The notes below the pieces were generated by a model. It made no database searches. It saw only the letters and a program-made list of their open reading frames with translations, and was not told where the DNA came from. A stretch of 15,828 bases of DNA from Smittium mucronatum (lineage: Eukaryota; Kickxellomycota; Harpellomycetes; Harpellales; Legeriomycetaceae): the NCBI GenBank assembly GCA_001953115.1, contig LSSL01001580.1, positions 4,388 to 20,215 on the forward strand. The letters run 5' to 3'. Position 1 is the first letter of the stretch. Every line of letters starts with the position of its first letter. A program made the position numbers and the translations under genes. Shown piece by piece: positions 1-7,700 of the stretch.

Positions 1-1085
1 ACCATGTGTGATATAATTGAATGGGGTTTAAATATGACCACAGAGTCTACCCCTTTTGGGATCAAAGTACTGCTTAAAAAAGAAAAAGAAATAGGTAAAG
101 ATACACAGCTTTATTGAACATTGGGGCGGGAAAATGAATGTTTTTTATAATTTCTGTGAAGAGACATGCAGTTATTGTAAGTTGACTGGGCTCTGGAAAT
201 CTGCATTCCCGGAAATCCTAAAGAGGAAATCAAATTCCCCGAAAAATCCTTCAGAAAAAATTAATTTCAAATTTGAAACCAATAAAAAGCCTATTTTTTG
301 AATAAATTAATCGATACATAAATTAAGAAACCTTGTGGGACCACCGGAGAAAAAACTGATACTAAATTATCACCAAAAAAAAAAACTGATATATTAAAAA
401 CTATTATTAACTTTAAGAGTTCCATATTCACAAAAGGATCAATGATTACAGTTAATAGTTTTTTAAAAGCAATTGATGTAAATATAAAAAAATGATTAAA
501 GCACCATCATTTTAGAATAAAATTCAAATAAAAATAAAAAAATAAGAAACTATGCGGTTTGAAATAAATTCCCCGTAAAAAAAAGAAAAAGAGAAAGAAA
601 TTATGCGGATAATTTATAGCATCACATAGTAAAAAAAATGATTCGTAAAAAAACAAAAATATTAAGGAGCTAATACCGAAACATGTTGAGATTATTGACG
701 ACGAGGTTCTCTTATTTGGTAAATCTAAATAAAAAAATCTTCAAATCACGTGGATACTGTTATATTTTTGTCAAAATCGAAACAGAATTTAAATAAAGAA
801 TAAATCTCCTCTATCTAAATTAAATTATTAAAGAATATTTTGATAAATTTACTGATGAAACCTAATCTAATGGAAGTCCAGATTACGAAATAAATTATCA
901 GATCGATTTTTTGTAGCCGATATGATTAAGTTAAAGTTGATTTTAATGAATATGAATATTACGACAACAACCAAGGCCACGACTTCAAATACAATTCTAA
1001 AAAAATCTCAAAAAAGGAAAGCGAAAACAGACTGTTAGTTTTAAACATTCAAGAACTAAAAAAACAGCCGGTAAAGCATTATTAA
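1..1085 (+). pseudogene. LINE ORF1 (gag-like) remnant, partial at 5' end
   Basis: In a live element this protein would bind the LINE RNA and escort it as a ribonucleoprotein. Seen: a 37-codon open stretch at 4-114 (including TTESTPFGIKVLLKKEKE) that shifts by one frame into an open stretch from 95 through the zinc knuckle to the stop at 299-301. After the knuckle come basic and then acidic, low-complexity pieces. One is 661-729, which contains ELIPKHVEIIDDEVLLFG. Another is 930-1082, rich in Asp, Asn, Tyr and Lys. The stretch 302-660 is A-rich with stops in every frame, and nothing definite is seen there. The N-terminal part of the protein is missing because the window starts inside it. Only the zinc knuckle is a firm identity. 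The later pieces are assigned to ORF1 by position alone, and the ORF1/ORF2 boundary cannot be placed. Confidence 0.6.
167..211 (+). other. Damaged CCHC zinc knuckle of LINE ORF1
   Basis: Translation from 167 gives CSYCKLTGLWKSAFP, which matches the spacing C-X2-C-X4-H-X4-C of a retroelement zinc knuckle with its usual G-x-W-K pattern. The first two Cys (167-169 and 176-178) are present. The His position (191-193) is CTC for Leu, one base from CAC. The last Cys position (206-208) is TTC for Phe, one base from TGC. Two of the four zinc ligands are therefore lost by single-base changes, and the finger could not fold around zinc. The residues before it (FYNFCEET, same frame) are continuous with it. 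Confidence 0.75.
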
Positions 1086-1409
1086 TGTATAAATTATCTT
1101 TGAGGGATGAGTATTTTAATGTAAAAAAATAATAATAAAACAAGGAAATAATCAATGGAGATATGAAATTAAGTCATTTGACCACTCAAAAAACAAAAAT
1201 ATAAAAGGTGAAATCAAAAAAGTAGAAAAATATCTACAATTTAAAATTCTTTGGCAAAAAAAATAGAAATTTCGATCTGTAAATTCCATTGGACTATAAA
1301 ATAAAAACTTGAATTTTACTAATAACGAATTGGCTACTTATGATGCTCATTAATACAAATCTGAATTATATTCACTTAAAATTCTGATTAATAATCATCT
1401 CAGAATAAT
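1086..1409 (+). other. Unassigned link between LINE ORF1 and the endonuclease
   Basis: A-rich sequence. The best open stretch runs from about 1126 to the stop at 1264-1266 and encodes a lysine-rich peptide including QWRYEIKSFDHSKNKNIKGE. No known domain is recognised. It may be the ORF1 tail, the 5' end of ORF2, or both. No ORF2 start codon can be chosen, because stops occur in every frame before the endonuclease motifs begin near 1410. Confidence 0.35.
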
Positions 1410-2051
1410 GACATTAATATCCGGAAATTGAAAATTCTGGGGAAGAGCTCAATTATTATTTAATATTTGCCAATTCAGACATAATGGCTCTATAAGGGAC
1501 TTTTTTAAGTAAAAATAATTATAGACATAATGTCTCTGGCTATATCTGAATGAACCAAAGGCAGATATTGAAAGAGGCGTCACTAGGCTATTATTGGCAT
1601 TGAAAAATAAAATTCTGGACCAACTATTATTGAATATAAATCATCAGAAATTTGAATAGCTGGTATTTTCACGGGAAAAACAATAAAAGGAAAAATATTT
1701 TAAGATTTTAGTGACACAAGTGCACATGCCAAGCAGCGAGAAAAGGGAAGAAAAATCAAAATATTAAATTTTCAGGCTAATTTAAATAGAAAAATCCAAT
1801 TTCAAAAAATAACTAATTCTGAGGAATCTAAATTGGATGTTCCTAGGGCAACCTAGCTTATTTTTAAGCTATAATGAACCATTCTAGAGCAGATGTGATT
1901 AATTCTTCTGGTTCTGAGTACATTAAAGGATAAATTGGCAGACTGATTGACCATATTTTTTGCTCAAGGGGTCAGTTTTAGAAATCACTAGTGCACAGCA
2001 AACGAAAATCTCGATATATCAGATAACATTGTATCATATACTGATTGTTGC
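1410..2051 (+). other. APE-type endonuclease domain of LINE ORF2, degraded
   Basis: The enzyme would nick target DNA to prime reverse transcription. One reading frame links four motifs. D-I-N-I-R at 1410-1424 fits the N-terminal 'NI.G' motif with its metal-site Asn. IIDIMSLAISE, then a TGA, then TKG at 1518-1562 fits 'DILAISETKG'. AIIGIEK at 1587-1607 and NSGPTIIEYKSSEI at 1611-1652 follow it. LNFQANLNR at 1764-1790 sits where 'GDFNANL' is expected, so the catalytic Asp appears as Asn. A second frame gives GRLIDHIF at 1937-1960, matching 'SRIDYIF'. The first frame resumes with LDISDNIVSYTDC at 2010-2048, matching the closing 'SDH' motif with His changed to Asn. In-frame stops lie at 1551, 1569, 1584, 1608, 1653, 1701 and 1854. 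The motif set and its order make the family call solid, although each motif alone is weak. Confidence 0.78.
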
Positions 2052-2054
2052 TGA

Positions 2055-2690
2055 GTGGAATCTCATTACACACAAAATTACATTCAAAAAAATAATATTC
2101 AAACTACGCGAATTCTATTAGATAAAAGCCGATTTATCAACAACGGTAAATTCAACACACTTATAGATTATGATTCATCTCTAAATAAACTCGCAAAAGG
2201 TCTTATTGTTACTATGTGGGAAGAATCAAAGCGCCTTTGAGTTGAAAATACTGCTTCCTAAGTGATGTAGAAATTCATTTCAAAAAATAAAATTACCAGA
2301 ATAAAAAATCGTGTAGATAAATTCCGCAATATTAGAATTGGAAAAATCGGTAAATTGAATATTAAATTGCTAAATCTAACTCATTAATCTCCATTAAAGC
2401 TGTAAGGGAATTTTAATACTCTAAAAAAATGGATTTTAACTATAATCAAATCATCAAAAACGGTTCCAAAATCTATTGGAAATATGTCAAAGAATGTACT
2501 GGAAATGCATTCAGGATCATTTCGGTCGACCTGGTATATGGTAAAAATAAAGTTTTGATAACTGAGAATAAAAAAACTAAAATTTTGTAATAACATCCTT
2601 TAGTGAACTAGCCAATGATAAAACTGCAAATAGCTGTAGTATTATAAAGTGGAAATCCGTCATTAATATAGACTGTGACTATTTTTCTGA
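2055..2690 (+). other. ORF2 linker between endonuclease and reverse transcriptase
   Basis: The longest open stretch, 2055-2240, continues the endonuclease frame directly after a TGA at 2052-2054. It is part of ORF2, not a separate gene, and its apparent GTG start is not a real start. After a weak, lysine-rich stretch, the frame from about 2447 to the stop at 2588-2590 contains IYWKYVKECTGNAF. This matches the 'FW.Y.KE..G' block that precedes the RT core in many LINEs. It is followed by LITENKKTKIL, the usual 'G.....N....L' segment. A further piece near 2595-2700 includes FSELANDKTANS. Antisense open frames here are shadows. Confidence 0.6.
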
Positions 2691-2699
2691 GTATGGTGA

Positions 2700-3560
2700 C
2701 AACTAAAATGTGATGGCTTAACTACTGCTCTTATTAATACAACCAACAAAAAAGCACCTGGTATTGATTGAATATAAGTGAGTTTTGGAAATTGATAGAA
2801 TTAGAATATTTTCGAAAATCGAAACTAGCTAAATTAATAAAAAAACTTATTTAATTAATGTATGAATATTGTGGAATACCATGTTTCATGTAAAATGGCA
2901 CTGTATCCCCAATAACCAAAAAAAAATGTTATGAAATACTCCGATATTTATCGAGGAGTTTAGAAAATAATAAAACCTTCGAATCTACTAAAAAAATTTA
3001 TAACTGTGAAATTGGCTATAGTTGACAAAAATATGAAATTTCGGTAAAATAAAAAATATTTTTCGGAAATTTTGAAGATTGCATTGCTCAAGCAACCATC
3101 CTGTATGATATTTACAGCCAAATAATTTATTTTTTTTCAAAAAAAGTATATTTTCTATATCGGTTACAGCTTAACTTAATACCGAGTACCAAGTGTTGCA
3201 ATTTTTTATGAATTAAGTTTTGTTGAGGCAAGTGCAAAACCGTTTTCTGATATATGAGGACTGTATAGATCGCCGAAAATAACTCTTAGGAATGGGGATG
3301 ATGTTTACAACCCCACTGAATGCGTTTATGGGCTACTCAGCATCACCAATACTGTTAAATTTTTATATAAATGATTTTTTCAATAGTATACATGGTGTAT
3401 CTGCATCTGAAATATCTTCTTGAATACCTGGACTGCTTTTTTCTGATGATGCACTACTATTAACTGAATCAGAGACCGAAATGCAGCAATCATTAAATCA
3501 AATTACTGATTGTTCGAGCGCATGTTAAATAACGGTCAACATATCTAAATGTAATTTAAT
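2700..3560 (+). other. LINE-type reverse transcriptase domain, degraded
   Basis: The domain would copy LINE RNA into DNA. Motifs in order: KKAPGID at 2751-2768, followed by TGA where Gly of 'KAPGxDGI' is expected; SEFWKLIELE from 2777; MYEYCGIPCFM then NGTVSPITKK at 2894-2923; YSDIYRGV at 2937-2960, matching '.NYRGI'; FEDCIAQATILYDIYSQ at 3071-3121, matching the 'Q.GF....C..Q...L' block; RVPSVAIFYELSF from 3183; YRSPKITLRNGD and CVYGL up to 3335; SASPILLNFYINDFF from 3337; and IPGLLFSDDALLLTESE from 3424. The catalytic Asp-Asp pair (3445-3450) is intact inside F-S-D-D, where A is replaced by S. The motif A Asp ('F.DF.KAYD'), expected near 3150-3185, is not found in any frame. Stops within the last frame lie at 3421 and 3526. 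Family assignment is secure. Confidence 0.92.
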
Positions 3561-4297
3561 GGATGTCGCCGGCCCCAAATCTTCTGAAATGACAACAAAA
3601 GATCAAAAAAAAATCTTTTACATATTAATATATAATATATTTTATATGTTGAACAAAAATAGAACGTGTCAGAAACCATCAAAAACAATAAATCAAAGGC
3701 CAGAAAGGTATTTTTTTCGGAAAATAGTATCTTTAACCAGTTTTAAAAAAAGTTCATTAACTCTGTACTAATGCCTATTGGATGATATGGAGACAAAAAT
3801 TTAGGATGAGCGAGACAAAATTTTATATTGTTTAATCAGAAGTCGGCAATATTTTTGGATTTTAGCTAAAGCAGGCAAATCTGCCGCAATGCAGCTATTT
3901 AGACAGGAAATAGTGTTAAAATCCTTCTTCTCAAAAATTAGCTCTGAACAAGAACATGTATAAAAAAATTGGTATACTTCTAAAACTTGGATGGAAGACT
4001 TCATTAATTCACCCAGAAATGTCAGAAAGGCCATTTGGGTCACTGGAAGTGCAAGATGGATATAAAAATGTTGTTTTCCAAATTAAAATGGTGAAATCAC
4101 CATATTAGACAGGAAAAATAAAGATTAACAGACAAAAATGTACAGGTAAACTTTGGACCGAAAAATCGGCTGTAAAATTGACTTGATAAATACCCAAATT
4201 TTGTACTCAGAACTGAAGCTTGGAGCCCAAGAAATCAAAAAAATGGGAATGAGAACCTTTTAAACCTTCAAATAGTTATAGAATATGGAATTTTTAG
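3561..4297 (+). other. ORF2 thumb and C-terminal region, degraded
   Basis: The open stretch ending at the stop 3772-3774 continues the RT frame (MDVAGPKSS from 3559 follows ISKCNL), so its ATG is internal and not a gene start. A new frame gives NSVLMPIG, stop, YGD at 3759-3794, matching the 'VL.P...YG.E..G' block after the thumb. The next frame, 3805-3960, carries FWILAKAGKSAAMQLFRQE. Then come TWMEDFINSPRNVRKAIW up to the stop at 4063-4065 and, at 4150-4260, KIGCKIDLINTQILYSELK with KLGAQEIKKMGMRTF. These blocks are the conserved, functionally poorly defined region between the RT core and the terminal zinc finger of LINEs. The open frame on the minus strand at 3801-4043 is a shadow of this region. 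Confidence 0.7.
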
Positions 4298-4441
4298 ATG
4301 AAAAAATTGAAAAATTGTCCATTATGTAAACTGGATGTACCCGAAACAGCTGGTCATATATTATTGAACAGTAAAAAATGGAATAAAATAACAAAAGAGA
4401 CGATAAAAAGTTTCATATCCGAACCGAGTCACTCTGAATAA
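4298..4441 (+). other. C-terminal CCHC-type zinc finger of LINE ORF2
   Basis: A 47-codon stretch, starting by chance with ATG directly after a TAG, encodes CPLCKLDVPETAGHILLNS from 4316 and then KKWNKITKETIKSFIS. It matches the LINE C-terminal finger 'CPLC......ET..H.L..C'. Cys at 4316-4318 and 4325-4327 and His at 4355-4357 are present. The fourth ligand at 4370-4372 is AGT for Ser, one base from TGT for Cys. The stop at 4439-4441 is the probable natural end of ORF2, because this finger is normally close to the C-terminus. Confidence 0.78.
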
Positions 4442-4737
4442 CTAAATATCATTATTTATTTATATTAATACTAGTTGAGGATAGTTGGAAAACTCCTTGT
4501 GGGTGGGGGTGGGGGGTGGGTTTGATTCTAAACATACCTAAAGTCAGCTAAAAGCCGAAACCGCTGATTTAAATTTTTTCTGGAAACAGCCAAATACCTG
4601 TTTTGAATCCGCATGCCATGAATACTTAAGCTTCAGAGTACATGTGATTCTCCAGCTCCAACGAACCAATTTTCACGAGTTATAGAGCTTCTAGAACGGT
4701 AGAGAGAAGTTGTGTGAAAATTTTGAAAACTTTTCAC
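4442..4737 (+). other. Probable LINE 3' UTR or a separate, unidentified repeat
   Basis: About 300 bases that are clearly less A+T-rich than what follows. It holds the G-quadruplex motif at 4501-4520 and then a stretch of balanced composition, about 4530-4735. An inverted pair AATTTTCAC (4668-4676) and GTGAAAATT (4714-4722) lies near its right edge, with a second small hairpin GTGAAAA/TTTTCAC (4714-4720, 4731-4737). No coding potential is convincing, although one plus frame is open for some 40 codons from about 4640. The composition changes sharply at about 4738, which may mark the true end of the inserted element. Whether this is LINE 3' UTR or another element cannot be told from one copy. 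Confidence 0.45.
4501..4520 (+). other. G-quadruplex motif (four G-runs, single-T loops)
   Basis: The sequence is G3-T-G5-T-G6-T-G3, 17 G in 20 bases, a canonical four-tract G-quadruplex with one-base loops, the most stable class. It stands 60 bases after the ORF2 stop, on the LINE sense strand, in surroundings that are mostly A/T. Mammalian L1 elements carry a G-rich polypurine tract in the 3' UTR. A similar role here is inference only. The alternative is simple-repeat slippage of GGGT units. Confidence 0.85.
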
Positions 4738-7700
4738 TTTTTTGAACTTTTTGAATTATGTTTTATAACTTTTTATTAAGTTTAAAACAAATTTTCCGAT
4801 AAAAAAAATTCATCTTCATAAAAAAATAATTTTTTTTTCATCTTGTCAGATAAAAGTTGGTTTAAAACCATTTTATATTTCAGCTAAGTATTTTTTAGAT
4901 TCCTTGATCTATATTCCATTATTTTATCGAATCAAATACTTTAAATCTAAACTTGAATTAATTATAAATAATTTTGATTATGGATATTGTTATGAAAAAA
5001 AATTATACTGTGATTAAGTGACGATTTTAACTGATATTATATAGTTAATATACGAGTTAAAAATAATAATAAAAATCATTATAACTTTATTTTTCTAAGT
5101 TTTTTGGTCTATATAAAGAAATTTTATTCTAATTCAAGCCAGTTTAATTTAGAAATACTGGGAAAATTCGAAATTAAATCTTTTTTTTTTGGCTTATGAG
5201 AAATACTGTCATTAATTTTTCAGATATAAAACCAGTTAATGAATAAATCTTTTAAATTTATTCAAATTTGCTAATATAATTGTAATTATAAAGCGTTTAT
5301 GTTTTGGATTTTTTTGTCTAAAATTTCATATATTTATAACTTATATGCAACGCAAGCGGAAAAATACTTTTGTTTTGTTTTATATAATGTTTAAAATATA
5401 ATCTTATGCAAAAAATATTTTTAATATGAAAAAATTTTAGCTGAAAATATTTATTAAAAGCAAAAAAATATATTGATTAATATTTTTATTTCTTAAATGA
5501 TATATTATTGGGAAAAAATTCTTTAATTTTTCTAAAACTGCAATTTTTAGATGGTTTCAAAAAAATTATCATTTTGATATATTTATCTTTATTAAAATTT
5601 AATTATTTTTAAATATTTAGATTAACGGGTCAATATCAGCTTAATTAGGATTAATTTTTTTCGTATATATAACAGATCGTTTCTTCTAAATTTTTTTTAA
5701 CTATTATAGTTTTATTTATAGAAGAATAAGCATTATACCAATAATACACATAAAATAAGTTTCTACTGAGGATTGAATAATTAAAAAAATATTTTTACAT
5801 AAAATTAGTCAATATTAATTCGTAAATTTATTAATATGATATTAAAAAAAAATAGCTAAAATTGTAATAATTTTTGTTATTTTTCTGTCTATTAAAAAAT
5901 AACTTAATACTGTAAAGTCTCTTATATCTATAATTAAATCGATTTTTAATTTTAATAAACTGAAATTTTAGAACAAGAAAAGCTATAATAGTTAAATTTT
6001 TTTATTGATGATAAAATTTAATTTGTTTTTTAAAAAAAAATTGATCTAAAAAATAAGAAACATAATATAGAATTTATTTTTTATGGTTAATCCAGATTGC
6101 GTTTTTAAAAAATTAGCATATTTAGCTATTAAGTTGAATATAATTAAAATTATAATATTTTCCCAAAATTTTAATAAAAAATAACTAAAATTTAAAAGTT
6201 GAAAAAACGTACTTCATTTCTTTTATGACTTTTCTAAATAATATTGATATTAAGAACTTATTTATATTCATATTTCACAATCAAAAAATAAAAAAATTAT
6301 AGATAAAATTTTTAATACTCATACCGATTTAGTGATAAATATTTTTTGTGATAATATCTCTACTTTTTTAAAAATTAAATATATTTTTATCTTAAAATTC
6401 ATTTTAATATTAAATCTAATAAAAAAATTATTACATAAAGCTTTAATTTTAAATTAAATTAATTTTTAAATAAACTTTTGACAAAAATAATGATGAAAAA
6501 ATATAAAAAATAGAGGTTAATGGAGTGATAGAGTTTTTTAACCGTTTTTTTTTTGAAAAGAATCAATTTCGATTTTTATCAAGCCCTATTTACCAAAAAA
6601 ATAAACTATTTTATTCAGTTATCACATAATAACTAAAATATATTAGGTGATAATCGATAAGCTCTAATTAAATTTGGATAAGCTATTGATTCAAAAAAAA
6701 AAAATTGTAATGTCGAAAAACTTCAATTTTTAAATTGATAAACAATATATCGATTAAAGATAAATGTATATTAGTTGTGAATTTTTTTAAAAAGGTCATT
6801 ATTTTAAAAATTATTTTTGAAAATTTATGAATAGTTATTCGTAATTTATAATTTTAAAATTTTGATCAAATAACCCGAATATATAGATATAAATATAAAT
6901 AATTTTTATTTATTTTAAATCTCAAAAAATTAACGTGCCAAAAATGAAAAAAAAATTATAATTAATTTTGTTTTTTATATTATAAAAAAGTATAACTATT
7001 TGAATCCTGGATAATAAATCTTGGATAATCTTTTTTTGGTTATTAGTAAATCATTATTTTTTTATTTCGTTTATCTCAAAAACATACTAGCAATTTTTAT
7101 TATTTATTTTGTACGGCTAGTTTTAAAAAATAAATCAAAAAAATCAATAGTCTTCATTACGATCGATATTATGAAGCTTTTATAATAAAATTTAAAATTA
7201 ATTTTATTATTAATTACTTTGAAGCAAAATAAATACAATGAAATAAATCATGTTATTCATTTAATTTGGACCCATAATAATACTTGAAATTTATTTATAT
7301 ATATTATTTTTGTTGAAAAACTAGTTTATATTTAATATTTTCTGAGAAAATTTTCTAAAATTCTAAATTCAAACCCAAATGAAAACTATAAATTTAATAT
7401 ATAATATTAATTTCTTTTTATTCTTTTTTTGATTAATAACTGTACAATGAATTCTGGTACATTTGTTAAAAGGAAGAATAACAGATTTATTAGATGGATC
7501 GTACAATAATAGAATTCATTTAAATTTAAAATAGAGTTATAAATAAAATTAGAATATTCTAAGCCAAAGAAACACTTGTACTCACATAAATATTAAATAT
7601 ATAATTATTTATATGGATATGAAACGTTTTATTTTTTCTATAGTTATTTTTCTATTTTTTCAAAAGCATAGTTTATTTCAATGAATTCCAATGATATTTT

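Larger units (their letters stand above)
1..4441 (+). mobile_element. Degraded LINE (non-LTR retrotransposon), 5' end outside the window
   Basis: Seen: in plus-strand order there is a gag-like zinc knuckle, an APE-type endonuclease, a LINE-type reverse transcriptase and a C-terminal CPLC...H zinc finger. This is the domain order of two-ORF, APE-bearing LINEs. No LTR, integrase or RNase H motif was seen. The ORF2 part, from the endonuclease start near 1410 to the last stop at 4439-4441, is about 3.0 kb, the usual length for a LINE ORF2. The coding strand is A-rich, as LINE sense strands often are. The copy is broken by many stops in all three stop codons and by frameshifts, several in A-runs. 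The element begins before position 1. Its 3' end is unclear: the coding part stops at 4441, a 3' UTR may run to about 4737, and no clean poly(A) tail or target-site duplication was found. The clade (L1/Tx1/R1-like or other) cannot be set without an alignment. Confidence 0.9.
1410..4441 (+). pseudogene. LINE ORF2 remnant: endonuclease, reverse transcriptase, zinc finger
   Basis: This would encode the enzyme that nicks chromosomal DNA and copies the LINE RNA into the nick. Domains in order: APE-type endonuclease (1410-2051), linker with an FWKY.KE.TG-like block (2055 to about 2690), reverse transcriptase (about 2700-3560), thumb and C-terminal region (about 3560-4290) and a CCHC-type finger (4316-4372). 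Following the protein needs frame changes near 1940, 2007, 2400-2470, 2770, 2920, 3180, 3331, 3759 and 3805-3860, among others. In-frame stops of all three types interrupt it. The total of about 1010 codons agrees with a near full-length ORF2, so decay has been by point changes and small indels rather than large deletions. A small deletion at 3331-3336 removes the R-Q-G part of the RT motif that normally precedes 'SP..FN'. This is certainly a pseudogene. Confidence 0.88.

Noticed and set aside
1035..1130. LVLNIQEL / KKTAGKALLMYKLSL as the start of the endonuclease (its 'NI.G' motif)
   Set aside because: It lies about 168 codons before the ETK-like motif, far too distant, whereas N-I-R at 1416-1424 is 44 codons away and in the same frame.
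1557..1660. An alternative plus frame reading GVTRLLLALKNKILDQLLL as the endonuclease
   Set aside because: The neighbouring frame carries the linked motifs LAISE..TKG, SGPTIIEY and the GDFN-like site over 300 bases, so this one is a shadow.
2055..2240. A 61-codon plus ORF as an independent small gene
   Set aside because: It continues the ORF2 endonuclease frame directly after an in-frame TGA, starts with GTG, and lies where the LINE linker is expected.
2384..2596. A 70-codon minus ORF
   Set aside because: It is antisense to the LINE segment that contains the YWKYVKECTG block, and its peptide is the low-complexity mirror of that segment.
3559..3771. A 70-codon plus ORF starting with ATG as a gene
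   Set aside because: The frame is the continuation of the RT domain (after ISKCNL), so the ATG is internal to ORF2.
3801..4043. An 80-codon minus ORF
   Set aside because: It is the shadow of plus-strand LINE blocks (AKAGKSAAM and FINSPRNVRKAIW), which have family support.
7440..7515. Two GTACAAT...GAATTC patches as a mobile-element terminal repeat
   Set aside because: The two copies differ by an insertion, are only about 60 bases apart and have no matching flanks, so chance is enough.
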